From an uncultured Pelagibacteraceae bacterium (lineage in GTDB: Bacteria > Pseudomonadota > Alphaproteobacteria > Pelagibacterales > Pelagibacteraceae), in assembly GCA_902533445.1 (NCBI GenBank), contig CACALX010000004.1, positions 1-64,000 of the forward strand: 64,000 nucleotides of DNA, given 5' to 3'. The notes beneath the pieces were generated by a model that did not search any database, had not been told where the DNA came from, and saw nothing but the letters and a program-made list of their open reading frames with translations. The translations under genes were made by a program, and so were the position numbers. Of the stretch, positions 26,701-35,664 are shown one piece after another (the stretch's first letter is position 1; each line of letters begins with the position of its first letter).

Positions 26701-27215
26701 AAGATAGATTAATACCTTCAATAATAATAATTAGTTTTATAATTATTTTTTTAATATTTTATAAAGGTTTGCAGGAAACAAACATCTATACCCCTAAGTC
26801 AGAAATAAAAAAAGATATTCCAATTTTTTCTAGCGTTAAGTTTGACACTAAAGAAAATATTAACTCATCAGAAATATTTAATTCAAATAAGTTTTATTTA
26901 TTAAACATATGGGCCTCATGGTGTGTACCTTGTAGACAAGAACATTCTTATTTAATGAGATTAAGCGAAAACAATAAAATAACTTTAATTGGACTAAATT
27001 ATAAAGATAATTTTAATAATGCTCAAAATTTTCTAACAAAATTGGGAAATCCATACGAAACAATATTATTAGATGAGGATGGTACAATTTCAATAGAGTG
27101 GGGAGCATATGGTGTGCCAGAAACTTTTTTAATTCATAAAAACAAAATAGTTGCAAAATATATTGGACCATTAAATGAAAAATTAATTAACGAAATTAAC
27201 TCGATAATAAAATGA
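26697..27215 (+). CDS. ccmG: Thiol:disulfide interchange protein CcmG/DsbE
   Basis: A 172-residue membrane-anchored thioredoxin-like protein. The helix at 5-22 anchors it; WASWCVPCRQEH (about 73-84) is the redox-active CxxC, and YGVPETFLI is the conserved cis-proline loop. It keeps the cysteines of apocytochrome c or CcmH reduced. Overlaps ccmF by four bases and ccmH by four bases. Confidence 0.95.
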   Translation: MKDRLIPSIIIISFIIIFLIFYKGLQETNIYTPKSEIKKDIPIFSSVKFDTKENINSSEIFNSNKFYLLNIWASWCVPCRQEHSYLMRLSENNKITLIGLNYKDNFNNAQNFLTKLGNPYETILLDEDGTISIEWGAYGVPETFLIHKNKIVAKYIGPLNEKLINEINSIIK

Positions 27216-27571
27216 GAATTTTAAAAATTATTTTAATTATTTTATTATTAATTCCAAAAATATCATTTGCTGATGATCAGCTTGAAAGAAATAAGATTAC
27301 CAAAAATTTAAGATGTTTAATTTGTCAGGGTCAATCAGTGTATGATTCAGATTCAGATTTCGCAAATAGCATGAAAATTTTAGTTGATAAAAAACTTGAG
27401 GAAGGATTATCTGAAAACCAAATTTATGATTTTTTTAAGGAAAAATATGGTGAATGGATTTTGTATGAACCTAGTTTAAATAAAAACACTTATATTCTTT
27501 GGATATTGCCAATATTGATATTTTTACTTGGAGGTGCAATAATCCTAAAAAAACTAAAATTTAAAAATTAA
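27212..27571 (+). CDS. ccmH: Cytochrome c maturation protein CcmH (CycL)
   Basis: A 119-residue protein with a signal sequence (1-20), the redox motif LRCLICQGQSVYDSDSDFA (about 33-51, LRCxxC), the domain end KYGEWILYEP, and a C-terminal membrane helix. It works with CcmG and CcmF to present reduced apocytochrome. The CcmI domain found fused or adjacent in many proteobacteria is missing, so this is the short CcmH. Confidence 0.95.
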   Translation: MRILKIILIILLLIPKISFADDQLERNKITKNLRCLICQGQSVYDSDSDFANSMKILVDKKLEEGLSENQIYDFFKEKYGEWILYEPSLNKNTYILWILPILIFLLGGAIILKKLKFKN

Positions 27572-27577
27572 TCCAAA

Positions 27578-28090
27578 ATGCATTTAAAAAAAATTCTGAT
27601 TTTACTTACATTTCTAGTATTTCCGATTTCATCAACTGCAGAGGAAATTAAACATAGAGATTTAAATACTGAGTTTAACGTTTATACAGGAATGTTTGAT
27701 TTTAGTGATGATGGAAAAAAATCAGAATTAATTGGCTTTCAGCATCAAAATGAAAACCTAAATAGAGATACTTTTCTGGGAAATTTATCACCTATTACAG
27801 GTGCTCTTATAACTGCAGATAGTGCGGCTTATGTTTATACAGGCGTTGAAGCACAATATAAAATAGGATCATTAAATTTTAATCCAAGTTTTACTCCAGG
27901 ATTGTATCACGAAGGTAATGGAAAAGATTTAGGTCATGTTTTAGAATTTAAATCTGAGTTACAAATTTCCTTAGATATGTCTGAGAGTAGTCAATTTGGT
28001 TTTTCATACAATCATATATCTAATGCAAGTATAGGAGATAAAAATCCTGGGGCAAATAGTTATATGTTTAATTTCTTTAAAAGCTTTTAA
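27578..28090 (+). CDS. PagL-type lipid A 3-O-deacylase (acyloxyacyl hydrolase)
   Basis: A 170-residue outer-membrane beta-barrel candidate with a signal peptide (1-21). The C-terminal FGFSYNHISNASIGDKNPGANSY (FSYNHISNASIGDKNPGAN, about 143-161) carries the PagL active-site His and Ser (H-x-S-N) and the conserved NPG, and the last residue is Phe as in outer-membrane barrels. PagL removes an acyl chain from lipid A. It begins six bases after ccmH, so it is probably transcribed with the ccm operon, an unusual pairing. Confidence 0.83.
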   Translation: MHLKKILILLTFLVFPISSTAEEIKHRDLNTEFNVYTGMFDFSDDGKKSELIGFQHQNENLNRDTFLGNLSPITGALITADSAAYVYTGVEAQYKIGSLNFNPSFTPGLYHEGNGKDLGHVLEFKSELQISLDMSESSQFGFSYNHISNASIGDKNPGANSYMFNFFKSF

Positions 28091-28099
28091 TATTATTTT

Positions 28100-29251
28100 A
28101 TGAATTTAAATAATTGCTATAATTTTGATGATTTTAGAAAATTAGCCAAGAAGAAACTTCCAGCACCCATATTTCATTATATTGATGGAGGTGCTGATGA
28201 TGAAATAACATTAAACAGAAATACAGACTCATTCAATGATTGTGATTTAGTTCCTAATATTTTGAATAGTGTTGGAGAGCCGGATTTATCCACAACAGTT
28301 TTTGGTAGAAAAATTGATATGCCACTATTTTTGTCTCCTACTGCAATGCAAAGTCTGTATGACCCAGAAGGAGATAAGGCCTCTGCTAGGGCAGCAGAAA
28401 AATTTAATACTATTTATAGCATGTCTACAATGGCATCATTTTCCATAGAGGAAGTTGCGAATGTTTCTAGTGGTCCAAAGCTATTTCAACTTTATATTCA
28501 TAAGGATAAATCAATTACTGATGATTTAATTGAAAGATGTAGCAGAGCAAATTTTGACGGCATGTGTATTACTGTTGATACATTAGTTGCTGGCAACAGA
28601 GAAAGAGATCATAGAACAGGTTTTACTACTCCACCCAAATTTACTTTGGATAGTTTACTGAGTTTTGCTATGAGACCTGGTTGGGTTTTTAAATACTTTA
28701 CTAATAAAAAATTTGAATTAGCAAATATCAAAAACAAAACTGATAAAGGGACAAACATAGCTAAATCAGTAATGGATTATATTAATGAACAATACGATCC
28801 GGCAATGAATTGGAAAGATGCAGAATACTGTATTAAAAAATGGAATAAACCAATGGCACTAAAAGGTGTGATGTCTGTTGAAGACGCAAAGAGAGCAATT
28901 GATATAGGTTGTACAGCAATAATGATATCAAATCATGGTGGAAGACAATTGGATGGGTCAAGATCACCTTTTGATCAAGTAAAAGCAATTTCAGATGCGG
29001 TAGGAGATAAATTAGAAATTATTCTTGATGGTGGTGTAAGAAGAGGAACTCACGTTCTTAAAGCTCTTGCAGCTGGTGCAACAGCTTGTAGTTTTGGAAA
29101 AGCTTTTCTTTTTAGTTTGGGTGCTGGAGGGCAAAAGGGCGTTGAAAGATTACTAGAGAACATGCAAAAAGAAATTAGAAGAAATATGATTTTAATGGGC
29201 TGTAAATCTGTAAACGATCTTGACGCATCAAAAATAATTTACAGAAGTTAA
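28100..29251 (+). CDS. FMN-dependent alpha-hydroxy-acid dehydrogenase (LldD/glycolate oxidase family)
   Basis: A 383-residue TIM-barrel flavoprotein oxidising an L-2-hydroxy acid such as L-lactate or glycolate. FHYIDGGADDEIT (25-37), LFLSPTAMQSLYDPEGD, FQLYIHKDKS, CITVDT, the catalytic SNHGGRQLDGSRSP (276-289, His and Arg) and LDGGVRRGTHVLKALAAGA (310-328) are all present. Substrate cannot be fixed from sequence; the neighbouring aminotransferase and glcDEF make glycolate or lactate likely. Starts nine bases after the PagL-like gene. Confidence 0.93.
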   Translation: MNLNNCYNFDDFRKLAKKKLPAPIFHYIDGGADDEITLNRNTDSFNDCDLVPNILNSVGEPDLSTTVFGRKIDMPLFLSPTAMQSLYDPEGDKASARAAEKFNTIYSMSTMASFSIEEVANVSSGPKLFQLYIHKDKSITDDLIERCSRANFDGMCITVDTLVAGNRERDHRTGFTTPPKFTLDSLLSFAMRPGWVFKYFTNKKFELANIKNKTDKGTNIAKSVMDYINEQYDPAMNWKDAEYCIKKWNKPMALKGVMSVEDAKRAIDIGCTAIMISNHGGRQLDGSRSPFDQVKAISDAVGDKLEIILDGGVRRGTHVLKALAAGATACSFGKAFLFSLGAGGQKGVERLLENMQKEIRRNMILMGCKSVNDLDASKIIYRS

Positions 29252-29325
29252 GATAAATCAAGGAAATTTAAATTTTATCTAACATAGACATTCAATTTAA
29301 TTTATGTATATTTTCCAACTTTATT

Positions 29326-30489
29326 ATGAAACTAGCAGCATCACTTGATAGACTTGGAACAGAAAGTGCTTTTTCAGTTTTAGCAGAGGCTAAAAAACTA
29401 GAAGCACAAGGAAACCCAATGATACATCTTGGGTTAGGTCAGCCAGATTTTAAAACACCCAAACATGTAGTTGAAGCTGCAAAGAAAGCTTTAGATGATG
29501 GTCACCATGGCTATGTTCTTTCGAACGGAATTTTAGAGTGCAGACAAGCGGTTACCAGATGGATCAAGAAAAGATATAACGCTGAAGTAGATCCAGAAAG
29601 AATTATCATAATGCCAGGTGGCAAACCTACAATGCATTATGCAATACAATGTTTTGGTGAGCCAGGAGCTGAAATTATTCACCCTACACCGGCTTTTCCT
29701 ATTTATGAGTCTATGATTAATTATACAGGCTCTACGGCTGTACCTTATGATTTAACAGAAGATAAAGATTTAAAATTTAATGCAGATAAAATTTTATCTT
29801 TAATAACTGAAAAAACTAGATTGTTAATTTTAATTAATCCTAATAATCCAACTGGAAGTTTTGTTGAGAAATCTGAAATCGATAAATTAGTAGAGGGTTT
29901 AAAAAAACATCCTCACGTAACTATTTTAAGTGATGAAATTTACAGTAGACAAATATTTGATAATAAAGAAATGCCAACATTCTTTAACTATCCTGAGTTA
30001 AGAGAAAGATTAATTGTTTTAGAAGGTTGGAGTAAAGCTTACTCAATGACAGGTTGGAGATTAGGTTGGAGTTTTTGGCCTGAAAATTTAATAGAACATA
30101 TTAATAAATTACTAATCAATAGTGTTTCTTGTGTTAATGCTGCAGCTCAATTTGCAGGAATAGCAGCACTTGATGGACCAGACGATTCAATTGATTTGAT
30201 GATGGAAAAATTTACACAAAGAAGAAAATTAATTCATGAAGGATTAAATAGTTTACCTGGAGTAGAATGCAGTTTGCCAGGAGGAGCATTTTATGCATTT
30301 CCAAAAGTTATAGGGACTGGAATGGATGGTTCAGAGTTTTGTAAAAGAGCCATGCATGAAGCTGGTGTTGCAATTGTCCCAGGCACAGCATTTGGAAAAA
30401 CATGCAAAGATTATGTAAGATTTAGCTTTGCTGCATCACAGGATAACATTTCTAACGCATTGGAAAATATCAAAAAAATGCTAGGTTAA
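29326..30489 (+). CDS. Class I/II PLP-dependent aminotransferase
   Basis: A 387-residue fold-type I aminotransferase: LGLGQPDFKTPKHV (36-49), NPNNPTGSF (171-179), SDEIYSR (204-210), the PLP lysine in EGWSKAYSMTGWRLGW (about 231-246) and the C-terminal carboxylate-binding Arg in YVRFSFA. Similar to broad aspartate/alanine-type enzymes. Being three bases before glcD suggests it may convert the glyoxylate made by GlcDEF to glycine; this is inferred from context. Confidence 0.92.
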   Translation: MKLAASLDRLGTESAFSVLAEAKKLEAQGNPMIHLGLGQPDFKTPKHVVEAAKKALDDGHHGYVLSNGILECRQAVTRWIKKRYNAEVDPERIIIMPGGKPTMHYAIQCFGEPGAEIIHPTPAFPIYESMINYTGSTAVPYDLTEDKDLKFNADKILSLITEKTRLLILINPNNPTGSFVEKSEIDKLVEGLKKHPHVTILSDEIYSRQIFDNKEMPTFFNYPELRERLIVLEGWSKAYSMTGWRLGWSFWPENLIEHINKLLINSVSCVNAAAQFAGIAALDGPDDSIDLMMEKFTQRRKLIHEGLNSLPGVECSLPGGAFYAFPKVIGTGMDGSEFCKRAMHEAGVAIVPGTAFGKTCKDYVRFSFAASQDNISNALENIKKMLG

Positions 30490-30492
30490 GCT

Positions 30493-31989
30493 ATGTCTGA
30501 ATTAGCTTTACCAAAAATTGATAGTTCTATTTTAAATAGAAAAACTGAAATAGTAAAAATTCTTTCAAAATTAACAGATAGAGAAAATGTTCTTAGTGAA
30601 GCTGATGAATTAAGACCATATGAAACAGATGCTTTATCAGTTTACACACAAACACCATTAGCAGTAGTGCTTCCAGAAAATACGCAGCAAGTAAGTGACA
30701 TATTAAAATATTGTCATAGTGAAAATATTAAAGTTGTGCCAAGGGGCGCAGGTACAGGATTGTCTGGTGGAGCATTACCTCTCCAAGATGCTATTCTTCT
30801 TAGCTTAGGAAAATTTAATAAAATATTAGAAATTGATTACGAAAATAAATGTGTTGTGACACAGCCAGGAGTTACAAATCTAGGAATTACTCATGCAGTT
30901 CAAGATAAAGGATTTTACTATGCGCCAGATCCTTCGAGTCAGTTAGCGTGCTCTATAGGTGGAAATGTTGCTGAAAATTCAGGTGGAGTTCACTCTTTAA
31001 AGTACGGAACGACTACAAATAATATTTTAGGCGTACAAATGGTTATGATGGATGGAACCATTTGTAGATTTGGAGGAAAATCTTTTGATCAAGAGGGATA
31101 TGATCTTATGGGTTTAATTTGTGGATCAGAAGGTTTATTGGGAGTTGTCACTGAAGTCACGGTTAAAATTTTAAAAACACCTGAAGTAGTAAGAGCCGCT
31201 TTGATAGGTTTTCCATCAATTAAAGAGGGTGGAGATGCAGCTTCAGAAATTATTTCAAGTGGAATAGTTCCAGCAGGAATGGAAATAATGGATAAAGCTT
31301 TAATTGAGGCGACAGATAATTTTAGTAAAGCAGGATATCCACGAGACGCAGAATTATTATTAATAGTGGAACTTGATGGTACAGCCTCAGAGGTTAATGA
31401 ATTGATTAAAAAAGTAGAGGCTATCTGCAAAAAAAACAATTGCTCGAGTCTTAAACTTAGCAATAGTGAAAAAGAAAGACTTTCATTCTGGGCTGGAAGA
31501 AAAGCTGCATTCCCAGCTTGTGGAGCTATGGCCCCTGACTATTATTGTATGGATGGATCTATTCCAAGAGGCAAGCTTGCTGAAGCATTATTAGAAATTA
31601 AAAAATTATCAGAAAAATATGAATTACCAGTTGCAAATTGTTTTCACGCAGGTGATGGAAATTTACATCCACTTATTATGTTTGATGGAAATGATAAAGA
31701 ACAACTTAGAAAAACCGAGGAGTTTGGTTCTGAGATATTAAAAACATGTGTAAGACTTGGTGGAGTAATTACAGGTGAGCATGGTGTTGGTATAGAAAAA
31801 AGAGAACTTATGTGTGAAATGTTTAATGATAACGATATTCAACAACAATTGAGTATCAAAAAGTCATTAGATGAAAAAAATTTATTAAATCCTGGAAAAG
31901 TTTATCCGATACTTAGAAAATGTGCAGAGGAAGGAAGGGTTCATGTCCACAAAAATAAAGATAAATTCCCGGATCTTCCAAGATTCTAA
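30493..31989 (+). CDS. glcD: Glycolate oxidase subunit GlcD (FAD)
   Basis: Catalytic FAD subunit that oxidises glycolate (or D-lactate) to glyoxylate. The 498-residue protein shows the FAD-binding PRGAGTGLSGGALP (about 84-97), SIGGNVAENSGGVHSLKYG (about 156-174), GSEGLLGVVTEVTVKIL, and C-terminal NCFHAGDGNLHPLI and GGVITGEHGVGIEKRE, all conserved in GlcD. It overlaps glcE by 47 bp and follows the aminotransferase by three bases. Confidence 0.96.
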   Translation: MSELALPKIDSSILNRKTEIVKILSKLTDRENVLSEADELRPYETDALSVYTQTPLAVVLPENTQQVSDILKYCHSENIKVVPRGAGTGLSGGALPLQDAILLSLGKFNKILEIDYENKCVVTQPGVTNLGITHAVQDKGFYYAPDPSSQLACSIGGNVAENSGGVHSLKYGTTTNNILGVQMVMMDGTICRFGGKSFDQEGYDLMGLICGSEGLLGVVTEVTVKILKTPEVVRAALIGFPSIKEGGDAASEIISSGIVPAGMEIMDKALIEATDNFSKAGYPRDAELLLIVELDGTASEVNELIKKVEAICKKNNCSSLKLSNSEKERLSFWAGRKAAFPACGAMAPDYYCMDGSIPRGKLAEALLEIKKLSEKYELPVANCFHAGDGNLHPLIMFDGNDKEQLRKTEEFGSEILKTCVRLGGVITGEHGVGIEKRELMCEMFNDNDIQQQLSIKKSLDEKNLLNPGKVYPILRKCAEEGRVHVHKNKDKFPDLPRF

Positions 31990-33223
31990 TAACGTTTATT
32001 ATCCCAAAGATGAGACAGAAGTTTCAGATTTAATTAGGGAACTATATAAACAAGACTCTCCAACAGAAATTATCGGTAATAATTCAAAAAGTTTCATTGG
32101 AAATAAAACCCAGTCAGCTAATACTACGTCTTTATCTAAAATTTCAGGTATTATCGATTATAGACCTGAAGAATTGTATATTAAAGTTAAAGCCTGTACA
32201 CCAATCAATGTAATCGAGCGGGTCTTAAGCGAAAATAATCAAGAGCTAGCTTTTGAACCAATAGACTTTGGGTATATTAAAGAAGGTAAGTCAAATAAAG
32301 GGACAATAGCAGGATACTTATCTTGTAACTATGCAGGTTCACGAAGATTTAAAGTTGGTAGTGTGAGAGATCATGTACTAGGTTTTAAGGGAGTTAATGG
32401 AAAAGGAGATATAATTAAATCAGGAGGTACTGTTGTAAAAAATGTTACAGGTTATGATTTATCAAAACTTATAGCAGGCTCATTTGGTACTCTTGTTGCC
32501 TTAACCGAAATTACGTTAAAGGTTTTACCTAAGAAAGATTCTTCTAAAACTGTAATAATTTATCCTAGTAATTTCGAACAAATTTATGATTTTTTTAATA
32601 AACTATCTAGCTCAAGTAGCGAAATTTCTGGCGCCGTTTTTATTCCTGAACAATCAAAGGATAAAGATTTTGTTGCTAAAAAAAATTCTGTTTTTAAATT
32701 TAATGATCTTAAATCAAATGTTTCATTTATAGCATTTAGAGTCGAAGGGGACAAAATTTCAATTGAAGAAAAAATAAACAATTTAAAAAAAGAACTTGAA
32801 TTAAATAATTCAGATATCTCTACCCTTGATGTTTATCAATCAGAACCATTTTGGAAAAAAGTAAATAATTTAGAGGTATTTGAAAAGACCGAACATAATT
32901 TAATACGAATAGTGATACCACCTGCAAATGGTTTAAAACTATGCAAATATTTAGAAAACAACCATAATTATTTTGTTGATTGGTGTGGGTCGTTATTCTG
33001 GATTGAAGTTAATAGTAAAAAAGAAGAAAAGATTAAAGACTTAAAAAAAATGGCAAAAGATTTTGGAGGTTATTTGACAGTAATTAAAACTTCATCAGAT
33101 TATGATTATGGAGAAGCTATTTTTACTGTTGATAAAGTACGTTTAATCATTTCTGAAAAAGTAAAACAAAGTTTTGATCCTAAAAGAATTTTAAACCCAG
33201 GGAAAATGTATAGAGGAATTTAA
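31943..33223 (+). CDS. glcE: Glycolate oxidase FAD-binding subunit GlcE
   Basis: A 426-residue paralog of GlcD that lacks the C-terminal catalytic segment. GTIAGYLSCNYAGSRRFKVGSVRDHVLGF and KSGGTVVKNVTGYDLSKLIAGSFG (short pieces: VVKNVTGYDLSKLIAGSFG) are typical. I take the ATG at 31943, which follows a purine-rich GGAAGGAAGGG; a GTG at 31922 would add seven residues. It starts inside the end of glcD, in another frame, and stops exactly where glcF starts, so the three subunits are coupled. Confidence 0.94.
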   Translation: MSTKIKINSRIFQDSNNVYYPKDETEVSDLIRELYKQDSPTEIIGNNSKSFIGNKTQSANTTSLSKISGIIDYRPEELYIKVKACTPINVIERVLSENNQELAFEPIDFGYIKEGKSNKGTIAGYLSCNYAGSRRFKVGSVRDHVLGFKGVNGKGDIIKSGGTVVKNVTGYDLSKLIAGSFGTLVALTEITLKVLPKKDSSKTVIIYPSNFEQIYDFFNKLSSSSSEISGAVFIPEQSKDKDFVAKKNSVFKFNDLKSNVSFIAFRVEGDKISIEEKINNLKKELELNNSDISTLDVYQSEPFWKKVNNLEVFEKTEHNLIRIVIPPANGLKLCKYLENNHNYFVDWCGSLFWIEVNSKKEEKIKDLKKMAKDFGGYLTVIKTSSDYDYGEAIFTVDKVRLIISEKVKQSFDPKRILNPGKMYRGI

Positions 33224-34512
33224 TGCAAACAAAATTTACAGAAGAACAGCTTAGAGATCCTGACAATTTTGCAAACGAAAAAGTTTTTAAAAAGTGTGTG
33301 CATTGTGGAATGTGTAATGCTACTTGCCCCACACATCAGCTATTAGGTGATGAATTAGATGGTCCAAGAGGTAGAATTTATCTTATTAAAGATATGTTGG
33401 AAAATAATAGAAAACCAACCGAAAAAGTTGTTAAGCACATTGATCGTTGTCTTTCATGTTATAGCTGTATGACCACTTGCCCTGCAGGTGTAAATTACAT
33501 GCACATCATAGACCACGGAAAAAAATATATTGAAAAAAATTATGAAAGATCTTTTTTTGATAAAATAATTAGATATTTTTTATCAATCACTTTACCAAAC
33601 GTTAAAGTTTTTAGACTGTCAAGTTTTTTTGTTAAATTGGCAATGCCATTCAAATTCTTAATGCCTACAAAGATTAAAGACATGATTGAATTAATGCCAA
33701 CAACTTTTCCAAAAAAAACTTTACCTATTAAAGAGATTTATAAAGTTTCAGACAAGAAAAGAATAGCAAGAGTTGCTTTATTAACTGGGTGTGTTCAAAA
33801 AGAAATTTCACCCCAAATAAATGAAGCAACAATTAGATTGTTAAATAGACATGGGGTTGAAGTTATAGTTCCAAAAAAAATTCGTTGCTGTGGATCTTTA
33901 AATCACCATCTAGGAAAAGAAGAGGATGCTCACCAAGATTTTAAAAATAATATAAATACTTGGTATGAAGAGCATAAAAAGGGAAATTTAGACGCAATCT
34001 TATCTAATACATCGGGTTGTGGTACTACCATGAAGGATTATGGTTTTATTTTTAGAGATGACAAAGAGTTAAGTAAAAAAGCTAAAGTCATATCAGATCT
34101 TACAAGAGATATTTCTGAATACATTTTTGAAAGTTTAAAACTAAATATAGAATCTAAAGGAAAGAAATATAAAATTGCTTATCACTCTGCATGCTCAATG
34201 CAACATGGTCAAAAAGTTCATTCACAACCAATTTCATTACTTGAAAAAACTGACAATGAAATTATGGAAATTCCACAAGGACACATTTGTTGTGGATCAG
34301 CTGGAACTTACAATATTTTACAATCAAAAATTGCAAAACAACTATTAAAAAATAAGGTAAACAATATAGAAAGTTTAAATCCTGATTTTATTTCAACAGG
34401 AAATATTGGTTGTATTACCCAAATTTCTCATGGTACTAAAGTCCCAATTTTACATACAATTGAAGTTTTAGATTGGTACACGGGCGGTCCCAAGCCTGAA
34501 ATTTTAAAATAG
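33223..34512 (+). CDS. glcF: Glycolate oxidase iron-sulfur subunit GlcF
   Basis: A 429-residue protein with two 4Fe-4S motifs, CVHCGMCNATCPTHQ (26-40) and CLSCYSCMTTCPAG (76-89), and two CCG domains (RCCGSLNHHLG and HICCGSAGTYN), as in GlcF and other CCG-type electron-transfer subunits. It carries electrons from GlcD/GlcE to the membrane quinone pool. Start overlaps the glcE stop (TAATG). The D-2-hydroxyacid dehydrogenase gene follows after seven bases. Confidence 0.96.
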   Translation: MQTKFTEEQLRDPDNFANEKVFKKCVHCGMCNATCPTHQLLGDELDGPRGRIYLIKDMLENNRKPTEKVVKHIDRCLSCYSCMTTCPAGVNYMHIIDHGKKYIEKNYERSFFDKIIRYFLSITLPNVKVFRLSSFFVKLAMPFKFLMPTKIKDMIELMPTTFPKKTLPIKEIYKVSDKKRIARVALLTGCVQKEISPQINEATIRLLNRHGVEVIVPKKIRCCGSLNHHLGKEEDAHQDFKNNINTWYEEHKKGNLDAILSNTSGCGTTMKDYGFIFRDDKELSKKAKVISDLTRDISEYIFESLKLNIESKGKKYKIAYHSACSMQHGQKVHSQPISLLEKTDNEIMEIPQGHICCGSAGTYNILQSKIAKQLLKNKVNNIESLNPDFISTGNIGCITQISHGTKVPILHTIEVLDWYTGGPKPEILK

Positions 34513-34519
34513 GGGTTTT

Positions 34520-35473
34520 ATGAAAAAAATTTTGATTACTAGAAGACTGATCCGAGAGAGTGAAGATAAAGCGTCAAAATTATTTGAAGCTAAATTTAAT
34601 TCAAATGATGAACTTTATTCACAATCAAAAATTATTGAAATGAGTGAAGGATGTGATGGAATTTTATCATCATTAACTGAAAAATTAGATGCTGATACAA
34701 TAAATAAGCTTCCAGATAGTATTAAAATAATTTCAAATTTTGCAGTTGGTTTTGGAAACATTGATTTAGATGCTGCTAAAAAAAAAGGTATTGCTGTCAC
34801 TAATACTCCAGAAGTTTTATCAGATGCTACAGCTGAGATAGGAATATTACTTATATTAGGAGCTTGTCGAAGAGCATCAGAAGGAATTGAGTCTGCTCGT
34901 GAAGGTGGATGGAAATGGTCTGCAGATTATTTAATTGGAAAGCAGTTAACAGGAACAAGATTAGGAATTTTAGGTATGGGTCGTATCGGTCAAAAAATTG
35001 CAAATATTGCTAAATCTTTAGGCATGGTTATCCATTATCATAATCGTTCAAAATTAAGTGAAGATAAAGAGCAGGGAGCAATTTATCATGACAGTATTAA
35101 GAGTCTTTTTTCAGTTTCAGATGTTTTATCTATTTGTTGCCCAGCTACAAAGGAAACTGAAAACTTAATAAATAAAGAGACAGTTGAGTATTTCCCTAAA
35201 GGTGCTGTGATAACAAATGTTGCTCGAGGTGATATAATTGATGATGAAGCTTTGATCGATGCATTGAATAGAAGAAAAATTTATGCTGCAGGATTAGATG
35301 TTTATAAAAATGAACCAAATTTAAATCCTGGTTATTTAAAAATTCCGAGTGTTTTTGTTTTGCCTCATCTAGGAAGCGCTACAAAAGATACTAGAATTGC
35401 AATGGGTAATTTAGCGATAGACAATATAGAAGAATTTTTTAGAACTGGTAATTGCATTAATAAAGTTAACTAA
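34520..35473 (+). CDS. D-2-hydroxyacid dehydrogenase (glyoxylate/hydroxypyruvate reductase type)
   Basis: A 317-residue NAD(P)-dependent enzyme. FAVGFGNIDLDAAKKKGI (74-91), the Rossmann LGILGMGRIGQKIANIA (147-163), catalytic Arg in VARGDIIDDEAL (236-247), Glu in YKNEPNLNPG and His in LPHLGSATKDTR (286-297) are all visible. The pattern is close to glyoxylate reductases (GRHPR-like). As last gene after glcDEF it likely balances glyoxylate and glycolate, or reduces hydroxypyruvate. Confidence 0.93.
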   Translation: MKKILITRRLIRESEDKASKLFEAKFNSNDELYSQSKIIEMSEGCDGILSSLTEKLDADTINKLPDSIKIISNFAVGFGNIDLDAAKKKGIAVTNTPEVLSDATAEIGILLILGACRRASEGIESAREGGWKWSADYLIGKQLTGTRLGILGMGRIGQKIANIAKSLGMVIHYHNRSKLSEDKEQGAIYHDSIKSLFSVSDVLSICCPATKETENLINKETVEYFPKGAVITNVARGDIIDDEALIDALNRRKIYAAGLDVYKNEPNLNPGYLKIPSVFVLPHLGSATKDTRIAMGNLAIDNIEEFFRTGNCINKVN

Positions 35474-35589
35474 ATTTTAATGAATAAACCTGTTCTAGCT
35501 GAAAAATGCTGTATTTACGAAAATAATAAACTAATTTAGGTTTTAAATTCTACCTATAATTGCAAAAAAATCCTATCTAACCCATTCTA

Positions 35590-35636
35590 GGTCACTTTTT
35601 AGAAGGACTCTAATCTAAAAATATGTTTTAGTGATC
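35590..35636 (+). promoter_or_regulatory. Two-part hairpin in the leader of dctP
   Basis: TTTTTAGA (35596-35603) pairs perfectly with TCTAAAAA (35614-35621) around a 10-base loop, and GGTCAC (35590-35595) pairs with GTGATC (35631-35636) with one wobble, leaving a nine-base bulge. It ends 28 bases before the dctP start and is followed by a strong Shine-Dalgarno sequence. Possibly a regulatory or mRNA-stabilising leader. The 191-bp intergenic region is otherwise A+T-rich, with one more weak repeat (TAGGT and ACCTA near 35537-35555). Confidence 0.45.
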
Positions 35637-35652
35637 GCCAAGTTAATTAACT

Positions 35653-35660
35653 AGAGGAGA
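35653..35660 (+). promoter_or_regulatory. Strong Shine-Dalgarno site of dctP
   Basis: AGAGGAGA five bases before the ATG is a nearly ideal ribosome binding site. Most genes in this window have weak or no such site, so this fits a highly translated binding-protein gene and fixes the start at 35665. Confidence 0.75.
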
Positions 35661-35664
35661 ATAA

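Noticed and set aside
28090-35664. Glycine riboswitch near the glycolate genes
   Set aside because: SAR11 is known for glycine riboswitches, so I looked in the gaps at 29252-29325 and 35474-35664; I found no tandem aptamer-like pattern.
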